Assembly (NCBI GenBank): GCA_964549595.1
Contig: CAZJWK010000049.1
Span: 1 to 19,312 of the forward strand
Length of the DNA stretch: 19,312 nt
Source: CAZQQN01 sp964549595
Lineage (GTDB): Bacteria; Bacteroidota; Bacteroidia; CAILMK01; CAYYUA01
Reading direction: 5' to 3'
Shown one piece after another: positions 7,665 through 14,452 of the stretch (its first letter is position 1; every line of letters starts with the position of its first letter). The notes beneath the pieces are model-generated. The model worked only from the letters and a program-made list of their open reading frames with translations, ran no database searches and was not told the origin of the DNA. The translations under genes were made by a program, and so were the position numbers.

Positions 7665-8478
7665 TTGTTTTAAAATCATAGTGCTCAATCACTTTCCTGA
7701 CACTCCCGTACTCCAGTAATAACGATTTACTTTCCTGGTAGTTTAAATCAAACAACCCTTTTATCATTCTTGCTCCTCTATCAATGAGTTTTTCATTGGT
7801 CAACTGCATGTCCACCATTTTATTGTCTTTGACCCTTTCCATGCCGATCATTACCGAAGTACTAACCATATTCAGGATAAGTTTTTGGGCAGTTCCTGCT
7901 TTAAGGCGGGTACTCCCGGTAACAAATTCCGGCCCCACAACAACCTCAATGGGGAATTCAGCCACTTCGGCCACTGGGGTTTCCGGGTTACAAGTAATGC
8001 ATGCGGTATTAATGCCCTCTTCCCTGCAATCCTTTAATCCACCGAGCACATAAGGGGTGCTGCCAGAAGCCGATAAACCTATGACTACATCTTTACCACT
8101 AATGGCATTGGCCCGTAAATCTTTCCAGGCCTGCCGGATGTCGTCTTCAGCAAATTCCTCTGCTTTCCGGATGGCTTTATCCCCTCCTGCTATCATGCCA
8201 ATGACCCAATCATCATCTACACCAAAAGTGGGGGGACATTCAGATGCATCCAAAATGCCCAGGCGGCCACTTGTTCCTGAACCTATGTAGAACAACCTTC
8301 CCCCTTTTTGCATCTGGCTTACAATGCACTCAACCAGAGGCGTAATTTGGGGAATAACGCCTTTAACAGCCTCAGGGACTTTTTGATCCTCCCTGTTCAT
8401 GGCATAAAGTAAATCCTCCGTGGACATTGTCTCCAGATTGCGATAATGAGAGCTTTGTTCTGTGGTTTTCTTAACCAT
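7651..8478 (-). CDS. murQ: N-acetylmuramic acid 6-phosphate etherase
   Basis: Cleaves the D-lactyl ether of MurNAc-6-phosphate to give GlcNAc-6-phosphate and lactate, a cytoplasmic step in recycling of peptidoglycan amino sugars. The 275-residue protein has a SIS-type sugar-phosphate isomerase fold: GSGTSGRLGILDASECPPTFG (residues 66-86) holds the phosphate-binding loop and the catalytic Glu80. The second catalytic acid is Glu111 in EFAEDD. The family's C-terminal signature NEKLIDRGARMI is present. E. coli MurQ is 298 residues; this one is shorter at the C-terminus but has all the core motifs. No MurNAc kinase, AnmK or PTS gene lies beside it, so its substrate supply must be encoded elsewhere. 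It is divergent from the enoyl-CoA hydratase gene, with 102 bp between start codons. Confidence 0.95.
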   Translation of the reverse strand: MVKKTTEQSSHYRNLETMSTEDLLYAMNREDQKVPEAVKGVIPQITPLVECIVSQMQKGGRLFYIGSGTSGRLGILDASECPPTFGVDDDWVIGMIAGGDKAIRKAEEFAEDDIRQAWKDLRANAISGKDVVIGLSASGSTPYVLGGLKDCREEGINTACITCNPETPVAEVAEFPIEVVVGPEFVTGSTRLKAGTAQKLILNMVSTSVMIGMERVKDNKMVDMQLTNEKLIDRGARMIKGLFDLNYQESKSLLLEYGSVRKVIEHYDFKTKTLK

Positions 8479-8527
8479 GACCGTTAAACCCTTCTTTTCT
8501 GGTTAATTTTTCCCTGCTTTTCCTTTA

Positions 8528-8545
8528 AAAAGGCCAATGCCTTTT
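8528..8545. promoter_or_regulatory. Perfect palindromic site between murQ and the hydratase gene
   Basis: AAAAGGC (8528-8534) and GCCTTTT (8539-8545) form a perfect 7-bp inverted repeat with a 4-base centre, CAAT. It ends on the first base of the plus-strand TAAATTTG box, so it fills the spacer of that promoter, and it also lies in the upstream region of divergent murQ. An operator for a dimeric regulator is possible. No regulator gene is adjacent. Confidence 0.35.
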
Positions 8546-8552
8546 AAATTTG
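8545..8552 (+). promoter_or_regulatory. TAnnTTTG element before the hydratase gene
   Basis: TAAATTTG matches the Bacteroidota -7 consensus exactly and lies 28 bases before the ATG at 8581. No clear TTTG is seen at the -33 distance; the sequence there is T/C-rich. Confidence 0.5.
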
Positions 8553-8580
8553 CTTCCCACAAAAATAAAAAACTTAAACC

Positions 8581-9366
8581 ATGGCCGACTACAATACTAT
8601 AAATTTTGATATCCGTAATAACGCTGCATTCATCACCTTAAACCGCCCTGATGTCTTCAATGCATTTAATGATGAGATGAGTTATGAATTCCAGAATGCT
8701 TTGAAGGAAAGTAAAAAGTCGGATGAAGTGCGGGCTTTGGTCATCAGTGGTGAGGGCAAAGCCTTTTGTTCCGGACAGGACTTAAAGGAAATTGCTGAAC
8801 AAGAAAACCGTTCTCTTAGCGACTCCCTTAAAAAACGATACAATCCCATTATTAAAACCATCAGGGAAATGGAAAAACCGGTAATTGGGGCATTAAATGG
8901 TGTTGCTGCCGGAGCCGGCTGTTCCTTAGCCCTGGCATGCGACTACCTACTGGCCTCTGAAAAGGCAAAGTTGACGGAAATTTTCATCAATGTCGGTTTG
9001 GTTCTGGATTCCGGCTCTTCCTATTTTTTGCCCAGAATGGTAGGCCCCCAGAAAGCTTTCGAATGGGCCACAATGGCCAATAAAGTTTCTGCGGAGGAAG
9101 CAAAGCAATGGGGCATAGTCAATGAAGTGCTTTCCGAAAACGAGCTTAATAACCGGGTTAACGAGGTGGCTGACTATTATGGTCAGGCGCCCACTAAGGC
9201 CATAGGAATGATCAAGAAAATGCTTAATAAATCCACCTATTCCGACCTGGATACCATGTTGGATTATGAAATGTATTGCCAGGAAATTGCCGGCAGAAGT
9301 GAAGATTATGCAGAAGGGGTTCAGGCATTCAATGAAAAAAGAAACCCCCATTTTAAAGGGCAATAA
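8581..9366 (+). CDS. Enoyl-CoA hydratase/isomerase, PaaG-like
   Basis: A 261-residue crotonase-fold enzyme acting on acyl-CoA thioesters in the cytoplasm. Oxyanion-hole segments are visible as FCSGQDL (residues 62-68) and GVAAGAGCSLALACD (107-121). The sequence GLVLDSGSSYFLPRMVG places Asp143 where PaaG-type isomerases have their single catalytic Asp, and lacks the second glutamate typical of true hydratases. This favours 2-(1,2-epoxy-1,2-dihydrophenyl)acetyl-CoA isomerase or a related double-bond isomerase over a beta-oxidation hydratase. No other phenylacetate (paa) gene is in the window, so pathway assignment is open. The start is the ATG at 8581, supported by an exact TAnnTTTG box upstream. 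The gene converges with the CCA gene, with 36 bp between the ends. Confidence 0.88.
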   Translation: MADYNTINFDIRNNAAFITLNRPDVFNAFNDEMSYEFQNALKESKKSDEVRALVISGEGKAFCSGQDLKEIAEQENRSLSDSLKKRYNPIIKTIREMEKPVIGALNGVAAGAGCSLALACDYLLASEKAKLTEIFINVGLVLDSGSSYFLPRMVGPQKAFEWATMANKVSAEEAKQWGIVNEVLSENELNNRVNEVADYYGQAPTKAIGMIKKMLNKSTYSDLDTMLDYEMYCQEIAGRSEDYAEGVQAFNEKRNPHFKGQ

Positions 9367-9402
9367 AGCCTAAAAATGGATTGAATATTAAAACCGCAGA
9401 TT

Positions 9403-10851
9403 TTACTTTTTGGGTGTTAAGCCCAATGCTTTGCCTTTTTCCAGCATGTAATGGTACGCCTCTTCGTAATTGTTGTCAATTTCATTGTTAAGGACGGCTT
9501 CCTTGATGGCGTCCTTTATCATTCCTACTTCCTTAGACGGTTTAATCCCAAACGTTTCCATTATTTCTTCCCCGCCAATGGGTGGTTGCCAATTGCGTAT
9601 CCGGTCTTTTTCTTCTACAGCCTGGATTTTTTCCCATACCTCGTCAAATCGCTTTAGAAAGCGGGTAACCTTTTGCTGATTTTTTGATGTAATATCTGCC
9701 TTACAAAGGGTCAGCAGGTCATCGATGTCATTTCCCGCATCATAATTAAGCCTTCTTATGGCGGAATCTGTCACCTCTTCTGTCAGGGCAATGGGTCTTA
9801 AATGCAGCCTAACCAATTTCTGCACATACTTCATTTTTTCATTAAGGGGTAACCGAAGCCGTTTGAAAATTTTAGGGACCATCCTGGCGCCGGCTATTTC
9901 GTGCCCATGAAAAGTCCATCCATGGCCCGGTTCAAACTTTTTGGATTTTGGTTTGCCAATGTCATGAAGCAAGGCAGCCCAACGCAACCATTCGTCATCT
10001 GTCATCTCAGCCACATTATCCAAAACTTTTAAGGTATGGAAGAAATTATCCTTATGAGATTTATCCTGTACGGTTTCCACCCCGTGCATTTGCTCTAATT
10101 CGGGGAAAATTATGGCCAGAAGACCGGAATCATGGAGCAGTTCGAATCCCACGGAAGGCTTCTCAGCCAGGATAATTTTTTCCAGTTCTTCAGTAACCCG
10201 TTCTTGAGATACGATGGCTATCCGTTCTTTATTGGCTTTTATGGCTTCAAATGTGTCGGGATCAATCCGAAAACTGAGCTGGCAGGCAAAACGTATGGCC
10301 CTTATCATGCGTAAAGGATCATCATCAAAAGTACGATGGGGTTCAAGCGGCGTTCGAATGATACGGTTCTCCAAATCATTAACACCATTGAAATAATCTA
10401 CCAATTCACCATATGAATGCTGGTGAACCCCAATAGCCAAGGCATTGATGGTTAAATCCCTTCTTCTGAGATCATCTCCAAGGGATCCCGCTTCTACAAT
10501 GGGTTTCCTCGAATCCCGCCTGTAGGATTCTTGTCGGGCCCCTACAAATTCCACCTCATAATGTTTTGTCTTTATATTGGCAGTCATGAAGTTTTTAAAT
10601 ACAGCTAATCTGGAATCAGGACCCAACTTTTCGGCCACTTTTTCGGCAAAAGGGATACCATCTCCAACCACTACCACATCAATATCCTTTGAATTCTTAC
10701 CCATTAAAAGGTCCCGAACAAAACCCCCTACCAGGTACACATCCTTCTCTTCTTGACCGGCAACCGATCCAATGGCCTGAACCACAGGTAATTCCATAAT
10801 TTCCTCTATGGCATGGTAATTAAGGGCTATGGGGTTATTGGCTACTTCCAT
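9403..10851 (-). CDS. cca: CCA-adding tRNA nucleotidyltransferase with HD domain
   Basis: Adds or repairs the 3' CCA of tRNA from CTP and ATP without a template. The 482-residue protein has a class II head: GGFVRDLLMGK (residues 42-52), the metal-binding DID at D56 and D58, and RRRDLTINALA, followed by the nucleotide-selecting segment with FDDDPLRMIRAIRFACQL. An HD phosphohydrolase-like domain follows, with HTLKVLDNVAE and LLHDIGKP, then a helical tail to PKK. Length and order fit the bacterial Cca/HD type common in Bacteroidota. Because there is no separate PAP-like duplicate here, full CCA activity is the simplest reading, but A-adding or poly(A) polymerase activity cannot be excluded from sequence. 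It begins 66 bp after the yidC stop and is probably cotranscribed with it; a short hairpin lies between them. Confidence 0.93.
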   Translation of the reverse strand: MEVANNPIALNYHAIEEIMELPVVQAIGSVAGQEEKDVYLVGGFVRDLLMGKNSKDIDVVVVGDGIPFAEKVAEKLGPDSRLAVFKNFMTANIKTKHYEVEFVGARQESYRRDSRKPIVEAGSLGDDLRRRDLTINALAIGVHQHSYGELVDYFNGVNDLENRIIRTPLEPHRTFDDDPLRMIRAIRFACQLSFRIDPDTFEAIKANKERIAIVSQERVTEELEKIILAEKPSVGFELLHDSGLLAIIFPELEQMHGVETVQDKSHKDNFFHTLKVLDNVAEMTDDEWLRWAALLHDIGKPKSKKFEPGHGWTFHGHEIAGARMVPKIFKRLRLPLNEKMKYVQKLVRLHLRPIALTEEVTDSAIRRLNYDAGNDIDDLLTLCKADITSKNQQKVTRFLKRFDEVWEKIQAVEEKDRIRNWQPPIGGEEIMETFGIKPSKEVGMIKDAIKEAVLNNEIDNNYEEAYHYMLEKGKALGLTPKK

Positions 10852-10896
10852 TCAGGGTCATTTTTCTCCAATGAAACAATACAATAAGATGGTTTG

Positions 10897-10912
10897 AATA
10901 CCTTCCGGTATT
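10897..10912 (-). repeat. Short hairpin between yidC and cca
   Basis: AATACC-TTCC-GGTATT is a perfect 6-bp stem with a 4-base loop, starting 5 bases past the yidC stop on the minus strand. What follows on that strand is CAAACC, not a T tract, so it may stabilise or separate the two messages but does not look like an intrinsic terminator. Confidence 0.45.
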
Positions 10913-10917
10913 AAAAT

Positions 10918-12834
10918 TCACTTTTTCTTTTTCTTTGGTTTGGCGCCAGCGGGTTTTTTACCTTGTTGCTTCATTTCCTGCTGCTGTTTGGCCATACCCT
11001 CCAGGCGTTCCTGGAATTTGGATTTCTTAGCGGGTTTTTTCTTACGCTCTTCGATTTTTTCGCGGATTTTTTCCTCGTTGACAAATTGCTTGAATAAGAA
11101 AGTTTGAAGGAAGGAGAAAATATTGTAAAAAAAGTAGTAGCAACTTAACCCGGCTGAATAACCATTGAAAATAAACAAAATGAAAAATGGCATAATATAG
11201 GTCATGATCTTCATCTGTTGCCCCATCTGATCATTACTGGAAGGGGTCATTTTCTGATTATACCAGGAATAAAGCATGGTAGAGGAAGCCATTAATAAGG
11301 TAAAAAGACTTACGTGATCCCCATAAAAGGGAATAGAAAAATTTCCCGGGAAATTCCAAATGGAATCATAGGTGGATAGGTCATTGGCCCACAGAAATGG
11401 TTCCTGCCTTAATTCAATGGATGAGGGATAAAAATGGAACATGGCTATTAAAAAGGGAAGCTGTAGCAGCATTGGAAAGCAGCCGCCCATAGGATTGATA
11501 CCGGCTTTCCGGTAAAGCTTCATCTGTTCCATCTGGGCTTTTTGCATGTCATTGCCGTGCTTCTCCTTAAGCTGGTCTATCTCCGGCTTTAAGGCACGCA
11601 TTTTGGCCTGAGACATAAAAGATTTGTAAGTGAGCGGCGTAAGAGCCAATTTAATCAGGATGGTCAATAATATGATAATAATGCCATAATTGGGTATGAA
11701 ATTATCCAGGAAATTAAATAAAGGAATGATGACAAATTTGTTAATCCAACTTATGATCCACCAACCCAGGGATAACTGCTCTTCCATCTGAAGGTTATAG
11801 CTTTTCAGGGTTTGGTAATGATTGGGTCCGATGTAAAATCGCATCCCAAATGATTCCTTCTGATTATGATCAAAAGGAATGATCAAGGAGGCTTCGTCCT
11901 CCTCAACGTAATCCATATTTTCCCCTTGGTTGGTTTTGACTAAGCCCCTATCAAAAACTTTATCCGCAATGATGGTTTGACTGAAAAACTGTTGTTTGAA
12001 AGAGACCCATTTCAAACTACTGGAGATATCTTTTTCAGAGCTACCCCTTTCCGACAACCAATCGACATCATCATTGGCATATTTAAAAATTACCCCGGAA
12101 CGATTCCTCTCGCGGGACAAGTTTTTCTCCTGCTGATTCAAATTACATTGCCAATTGAGATCAATATAGCGGGTATTCCTCGGAATAATGCGATTAAAAC
12201 CAACCAATTCCAGATCATAATCCAACATAAATTGGTTGCCATAAATGGTATATTCCTGACGCATATACTGGTTATCGCCCAATTTTAAAATCATGGCAAC
12301 AGTGGCAGAGTCTTCACCTGTGACTTTTTTGGATTCCCCTTTGGCCTGAAAATAAAGGTCTTTTGTTTGGACTCTCCGGTTTTCATGGAAAAATTGGTAA
12401 CTCAAATTGGAATTCGCAGAATCAATCAAAACAACCGGTTCCCGGTCAAACCGCTTATGGTCTTTTAATTCCGCATAATGGATGTTACCCCCTTTGGTAT
12501 TCAGCTTGATTTTAAGCACATCATTTTCCAGGGTTATTATTTTTGATTCCCCTTTTGCATGAGTACCAAAAGGGGCCGGTAGATCCACGGAATCTTCATC
12601 CTTTTTTTTATCCTTATCTGTGACCGGTTTGTCCAGGTCTTTCGGGGCTTCATCTTTCTTTTCCGTTGGACCGGTATCAGGAGCTCTCCCTGGTTCTGAA
12701 GTCCTTTTTTCTTTTTTTTCCTTTTGGGGAGGTTGCCTTTCTTCTTTTTTCTTGGGTTCCGGTGAAAAATATATTAAATAAAACAGAAGAATTAAACCAA
12801 TTAAAATGAAGCCAATCAAAGAGTTTCTGTCCAT
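10918..12834 (-). CDS. yidC: Membrane protein insertase YidC
   Basis: Inserts and folds inner-membrane proteins, alone or with SecYEG. The 638-residue protein has an N-terminal helix (residues 6-22), then a K/E/P/D-rich linker (about 25-82), a large periplasmic beta domain (about 90-350), and the conserved insertase core from about 365. The core includes NYGIIIILLTILIKLALTP, the coiled hairpin SQAKMRALKPEIDQLKEKHG (408-427) and GINPMGGCFPMLLQLPFLIAMFHFY (445-469), followed by three further hydrophobic segments up to about 583. The C-terminal tail (584-638) is very Lys-rich, as in forms that help bind ribosomes. The groove Arg of E. coli (R366) is Lys395 here. The gene has its own TAnnTTTG promoter; the often neighbouring pyrG (as in some relatives) is not upstream. 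cca follows after 66 bp. Confidence 0.97.
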   Translation of the reverse strand: MDRNSLIGFILIGLILLFYLIYFSPEPKKKEERQPPQKEKKEKRTSEPGRAPDTGPTEKKDEAPKDLDKPVTDKDKKKDEDSVDLPAPFGTHAKGESKIITLENDVLKIKLNTKGGNIHYAELKDHKRFDREPVVLIDSANSNLSYQFFHENRRVQTKDLYFQAKGESKKVTGEDSATVAMILKLGDNQYMRQEYTIYGNQFMLDYDLELVGFNRIIPRNTRYIDLNWQCNLNQQEKNLSRERNRSGVIFKYANDDVDWLSERGSSEKDISSSLKWVSFKQQFFSQTIIADKVFDRGLVKTNQGENMDYVEEDEASLIIPFDHNQKESFGMRFYIGPNHYQTLKSYNLQMEEQLSLGWWIISWINKFVIIPLFNFLDNFIPNYGIIIILLTILIKLALTPLTYKSFMSQAKMRALKPEIDQLKEKHGNDMQKAQMEQMKLYRKAGINPMGGCFPMLLQLPFLIAMFHFYPSSIELRQEPFLWANDLSTYDSIWNFPGNFSIPFYGDHVSLFTLLMASSTMLYSWYNQKMTPSSNDQMGQQMKIMTYIMPFFILFIFNGYSAGLSCYYFFYNIFSFLQTFLFKQFVNEEKIREKIEERKKKPAKKSKFQERLEGMAKQQQEMKQQGKKPAGAKPKKKKK

Positions 12835-12856
12835 CGGTTGCCAGTTAAATTTGGTG

Positions 12857-12864
12857 CAAAATTA
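12857..12864 (-). promoter_or_regulatory. TAnnTTTG element of yidC
   Basis: On the minus strand TAATTTTG (12864 to 12857) is an exact match to the Bacteroidota -7 consensus, 22 bases before the yidC ATG. The -33 position holds a T-rich stretch without a clean TTTG. Confidence 0.5.
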
Positions 12865-13135
12865 GGAAAAACCACGAGGCTTTTAAAAATCTTGAATAAT
12901 GGGCATTTTAATTTTTTTGAAGCAGGCGTATAATCAATATGTTTTTAAATCGTTTTGGGCCGGATTGGGCTTTTATCCTTCCTAAGATCCTCTCGCGAAA
13001 GACGTTATCATAGATATTTGGCCAAAAAACCATAGCCTAACCACCATGGATTTAATTTACTGGAGTTTCTTAAAAATCATCCTCGGCTAATTGTATAATT
13101 TGCACTGGCAGGGATTCTGTAGACCAACAAGCTGC

Positions 13136-13157
13136 AATACTGCTTTTTTTCAGTATT
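13136..13157. repeat. Hairpin with poly-T loop in the gene-free region
   Basis: AATACTG (13136-13142) pairs perfectly with CAGTATT (13151-13157) around an 8-base loop CTTTTTTT. It is isolated from any gene end that it could terminate, so its role is unknown. Confidence 0.6.
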
Positions 13158-13832
13158 TCAGGAAATTTCTTCTAAAAAATTAGATGTGCCAAAAGTTTCT
13201 TTATTCCATTGGTTGTTTCTTGCCCTGATAATCGAAGTACACCTGAGTAAACTGACCAGCCAAAACTACCACCAAAAGAAAATTTCCAGCCATCCTTGAA
13301 TTTCGTCTAAATTTTTAGGAAACTCTGGTTAATTTAGTAGTGACCAAGCGCCAAATTCAATTTAATTTAAAACACACACCCATATCTACGAAAATAGCGC
13401 TAAAGAGGAAATGCATTTTTGTAAACTTAAAATGGCTATCCCTCCCTAATCGAAAGATTCCCTTTCTGAGATGTTTACTGAGCTTGAAAAATGCGGATTA
13501 AAGATACGAATCAAGTTGCCTTTCGGATTGCCAATTTGAAAGAGCAAGTTTTTTTGGGCTGTATGCGATTTGTAATTCCTAAATATTCCTGCCATCCCTA
13601 TTTTTTAATATGGTCTGATTCAGTGACCTATAAAGAAAATCAGCCATAAGATTTAATTTTCTGGCTATTAATTTACTATATGCCATAAAGTCCAATCGGC
13701 AAGGGGCTCACTTGAAAAGAAGCTATATCCGGCTTCCTCGGAATAAGGATTTTAAAAATGGGCTTCAAAGGCCTTATCATCTCTAATTAATGCTCTTCTC
13801 AATTCATTTTCTTTTTTTTTATCAAACATTAT

Positions 13833-13840
13833 TAATTTTA
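13833..13840 (+). promoter_or_regulatory. Possible -7 element of the small exported protein gene
   Basis: TAATTTTA is one base from TAnnTTTG and sits 22 bases before the ATG at 13862, the same distance as in yidC. The -33 position is a T run (about 13810-13820). This is weak evidence in AT-rich sequence. Confidence 0.3.
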
Positions 13841-13861
13841 TAGCTGAAAAAAAAATTGCTT

Positions 13862-14293
13862 ATGAAACCAACAAACCTTTTACTTTCCGTAGTATTAATT
13901 TTATTTGTATCCTTCACCATTAAGGCCCCGGGAGGTTGGGACAGTGCTGAAAAAAGGGCTAAAATGCAAACCGAATACCTTAAAAACAAACTTTCACTTA
14001 ATTCCGGTCAGGTCAAAACAGTGAAAAAAGCCAATTTAGAAGCAGAACAGAAAAAAAACCAGTACGTAGATGACAAGTTAGCCAGTCTTTCCCAAAAAGA
14101 ACGTTCAGGAATGTCCGATGAAATAAATTCAAAGAAAAAAGCCATTGAAGCCGATCGGGATAAGAAGATCAAAGGGGTTTTGAACGACAAACAAAAAAGT
14201 CAATATAGTTCAGTGAAAGATGAAATGTTGGAAAAAACCAAACAAAAATTAGAGCAGGGTGACCCCCAGGGCGGGTTAGAATTGATGTATTAA
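13862..14293 (+). CDS. Small exported Spy/LTXXQ-like protein
   Basis: A 143-residue protein from the ATG at 13862; a TTG six bases earlier would add only two residues and is disfavoured. A signal peptide is clear: K2, then LLLSVVLILFVSFTIKA to about residue 20. The mature part is almost wholly helical and charged, with KLSLNSGQVKTVKK resembling the LTxxQ motif of Spy/CpxP periplasmic chaperones, and a later helix VLNDKQKSQYSSVKDEM resembling the repeated second motif. This is the pattern of the small LTXXQ-like proteins found in many Bacteroidota. A role as a periplasmic folding helper or stress protein is inference only. The gene has its own terminator downstream, so it is probably not cotranscribed with the TPR genes. 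Confidence 0.75.
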   Translation: MKPTNLLLSVVLILFVSFTIKAPGGWDSAEKRAKMQTEYLKNKLSLNSGQVKTVKKANLEAEQKKNQYVDDKLASLSQKERSGMSDEINSKKKAIEADRDKKIKGVLNDKQKSQYSSVKDEMLEKTKQKLEQGDPQGGLELMY

Positions 14294-14326
14294 ACCATTC
14301 CTGCCATTTATTGATGCTTTTTAATC

Positions 14327-14380
14327 GGGGTGTGCGCTAATAGGCTATTCTTCAAGTTGACTTTAGGGCACACCTTCTTT
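14327..14380 (+). terminator. Intrinsic terminator after the small exported protein gene
   Basis: GGTGTGC (14329-14335) pairs with GCACACC (14368-14374), 7 bp, continued inward after one G-G mismatch by CTAA/TTAG. Two outer G-U pairs are possible. A long T/C-rich tract with several T runs follows (14375 onward). It begins about 35 bases past the stop at 14293 and fits a rho-independent terminator with a large loop. Confidence 0.6.
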
Positions 14381-14452
14381 CCTCTCCCTTTCTTTTATTT
14401 CTCATTTTACCCATTAGTCCTTATTTTGCAGTAACAAAATGTCAAAAAAACT

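Larger units (their letters stand above)
12835..13861. other. About 1 kb between divergent genes without a convincing CDS
   Basis: The stretch separates yidC (minus) from the small exported protein gene (plus). Apart from the yidC -7 box, a possible -7 box at 13833-13840 and a clear hairpin at 13136-13157, I see nothing that I can name. Reading frames are broken on both strands; the longest scraps are a 52-codon plus-strand frame at 13491-13649 and minus-strand scraps of 30-45 codons between about 12900 and 13300. No tRNA T-arm, rRNA, SRP or RNase P signature was recognised. It may hold a decayed gene, an unrecognised RNA, or long divergent regulatory sequence. Confidence 0.5.

Noticed and set aside
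8947..9363. 138-codon minus-strand frame opposite the hydratase gene
   Set aside because: It is fully antisense to a gene with intact catalytic motifs, and its translation shows no recognisable domain.
10897..10912. Intrinsic terminator after yidC
   Set aside because: The stem is only 6 bp and no T tract follows on the minus strand, so cotranscription of yidC and cca is still the simpler reading.
11977..12288. 103-codon plus-strand frame opposite yidC
   Set aside because: It is antisense to the periplasmic domain of YidC; the hydrophobic look comes from the complement of charged codons.
13491..13649. 52-codon plus-strand frame starting MRIKDTNQVAFRIANLKEQ
   Set aside because: No family resemblance, no promoter or start signal, and frames of this length are expected by chance in 1 kb.
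12835..13861. tRNA, tmRNA or other housekeeping RNA in the long spacer
   Set aside because: No T-arm consensus, CCA end or known conserved core was seen on either strand.
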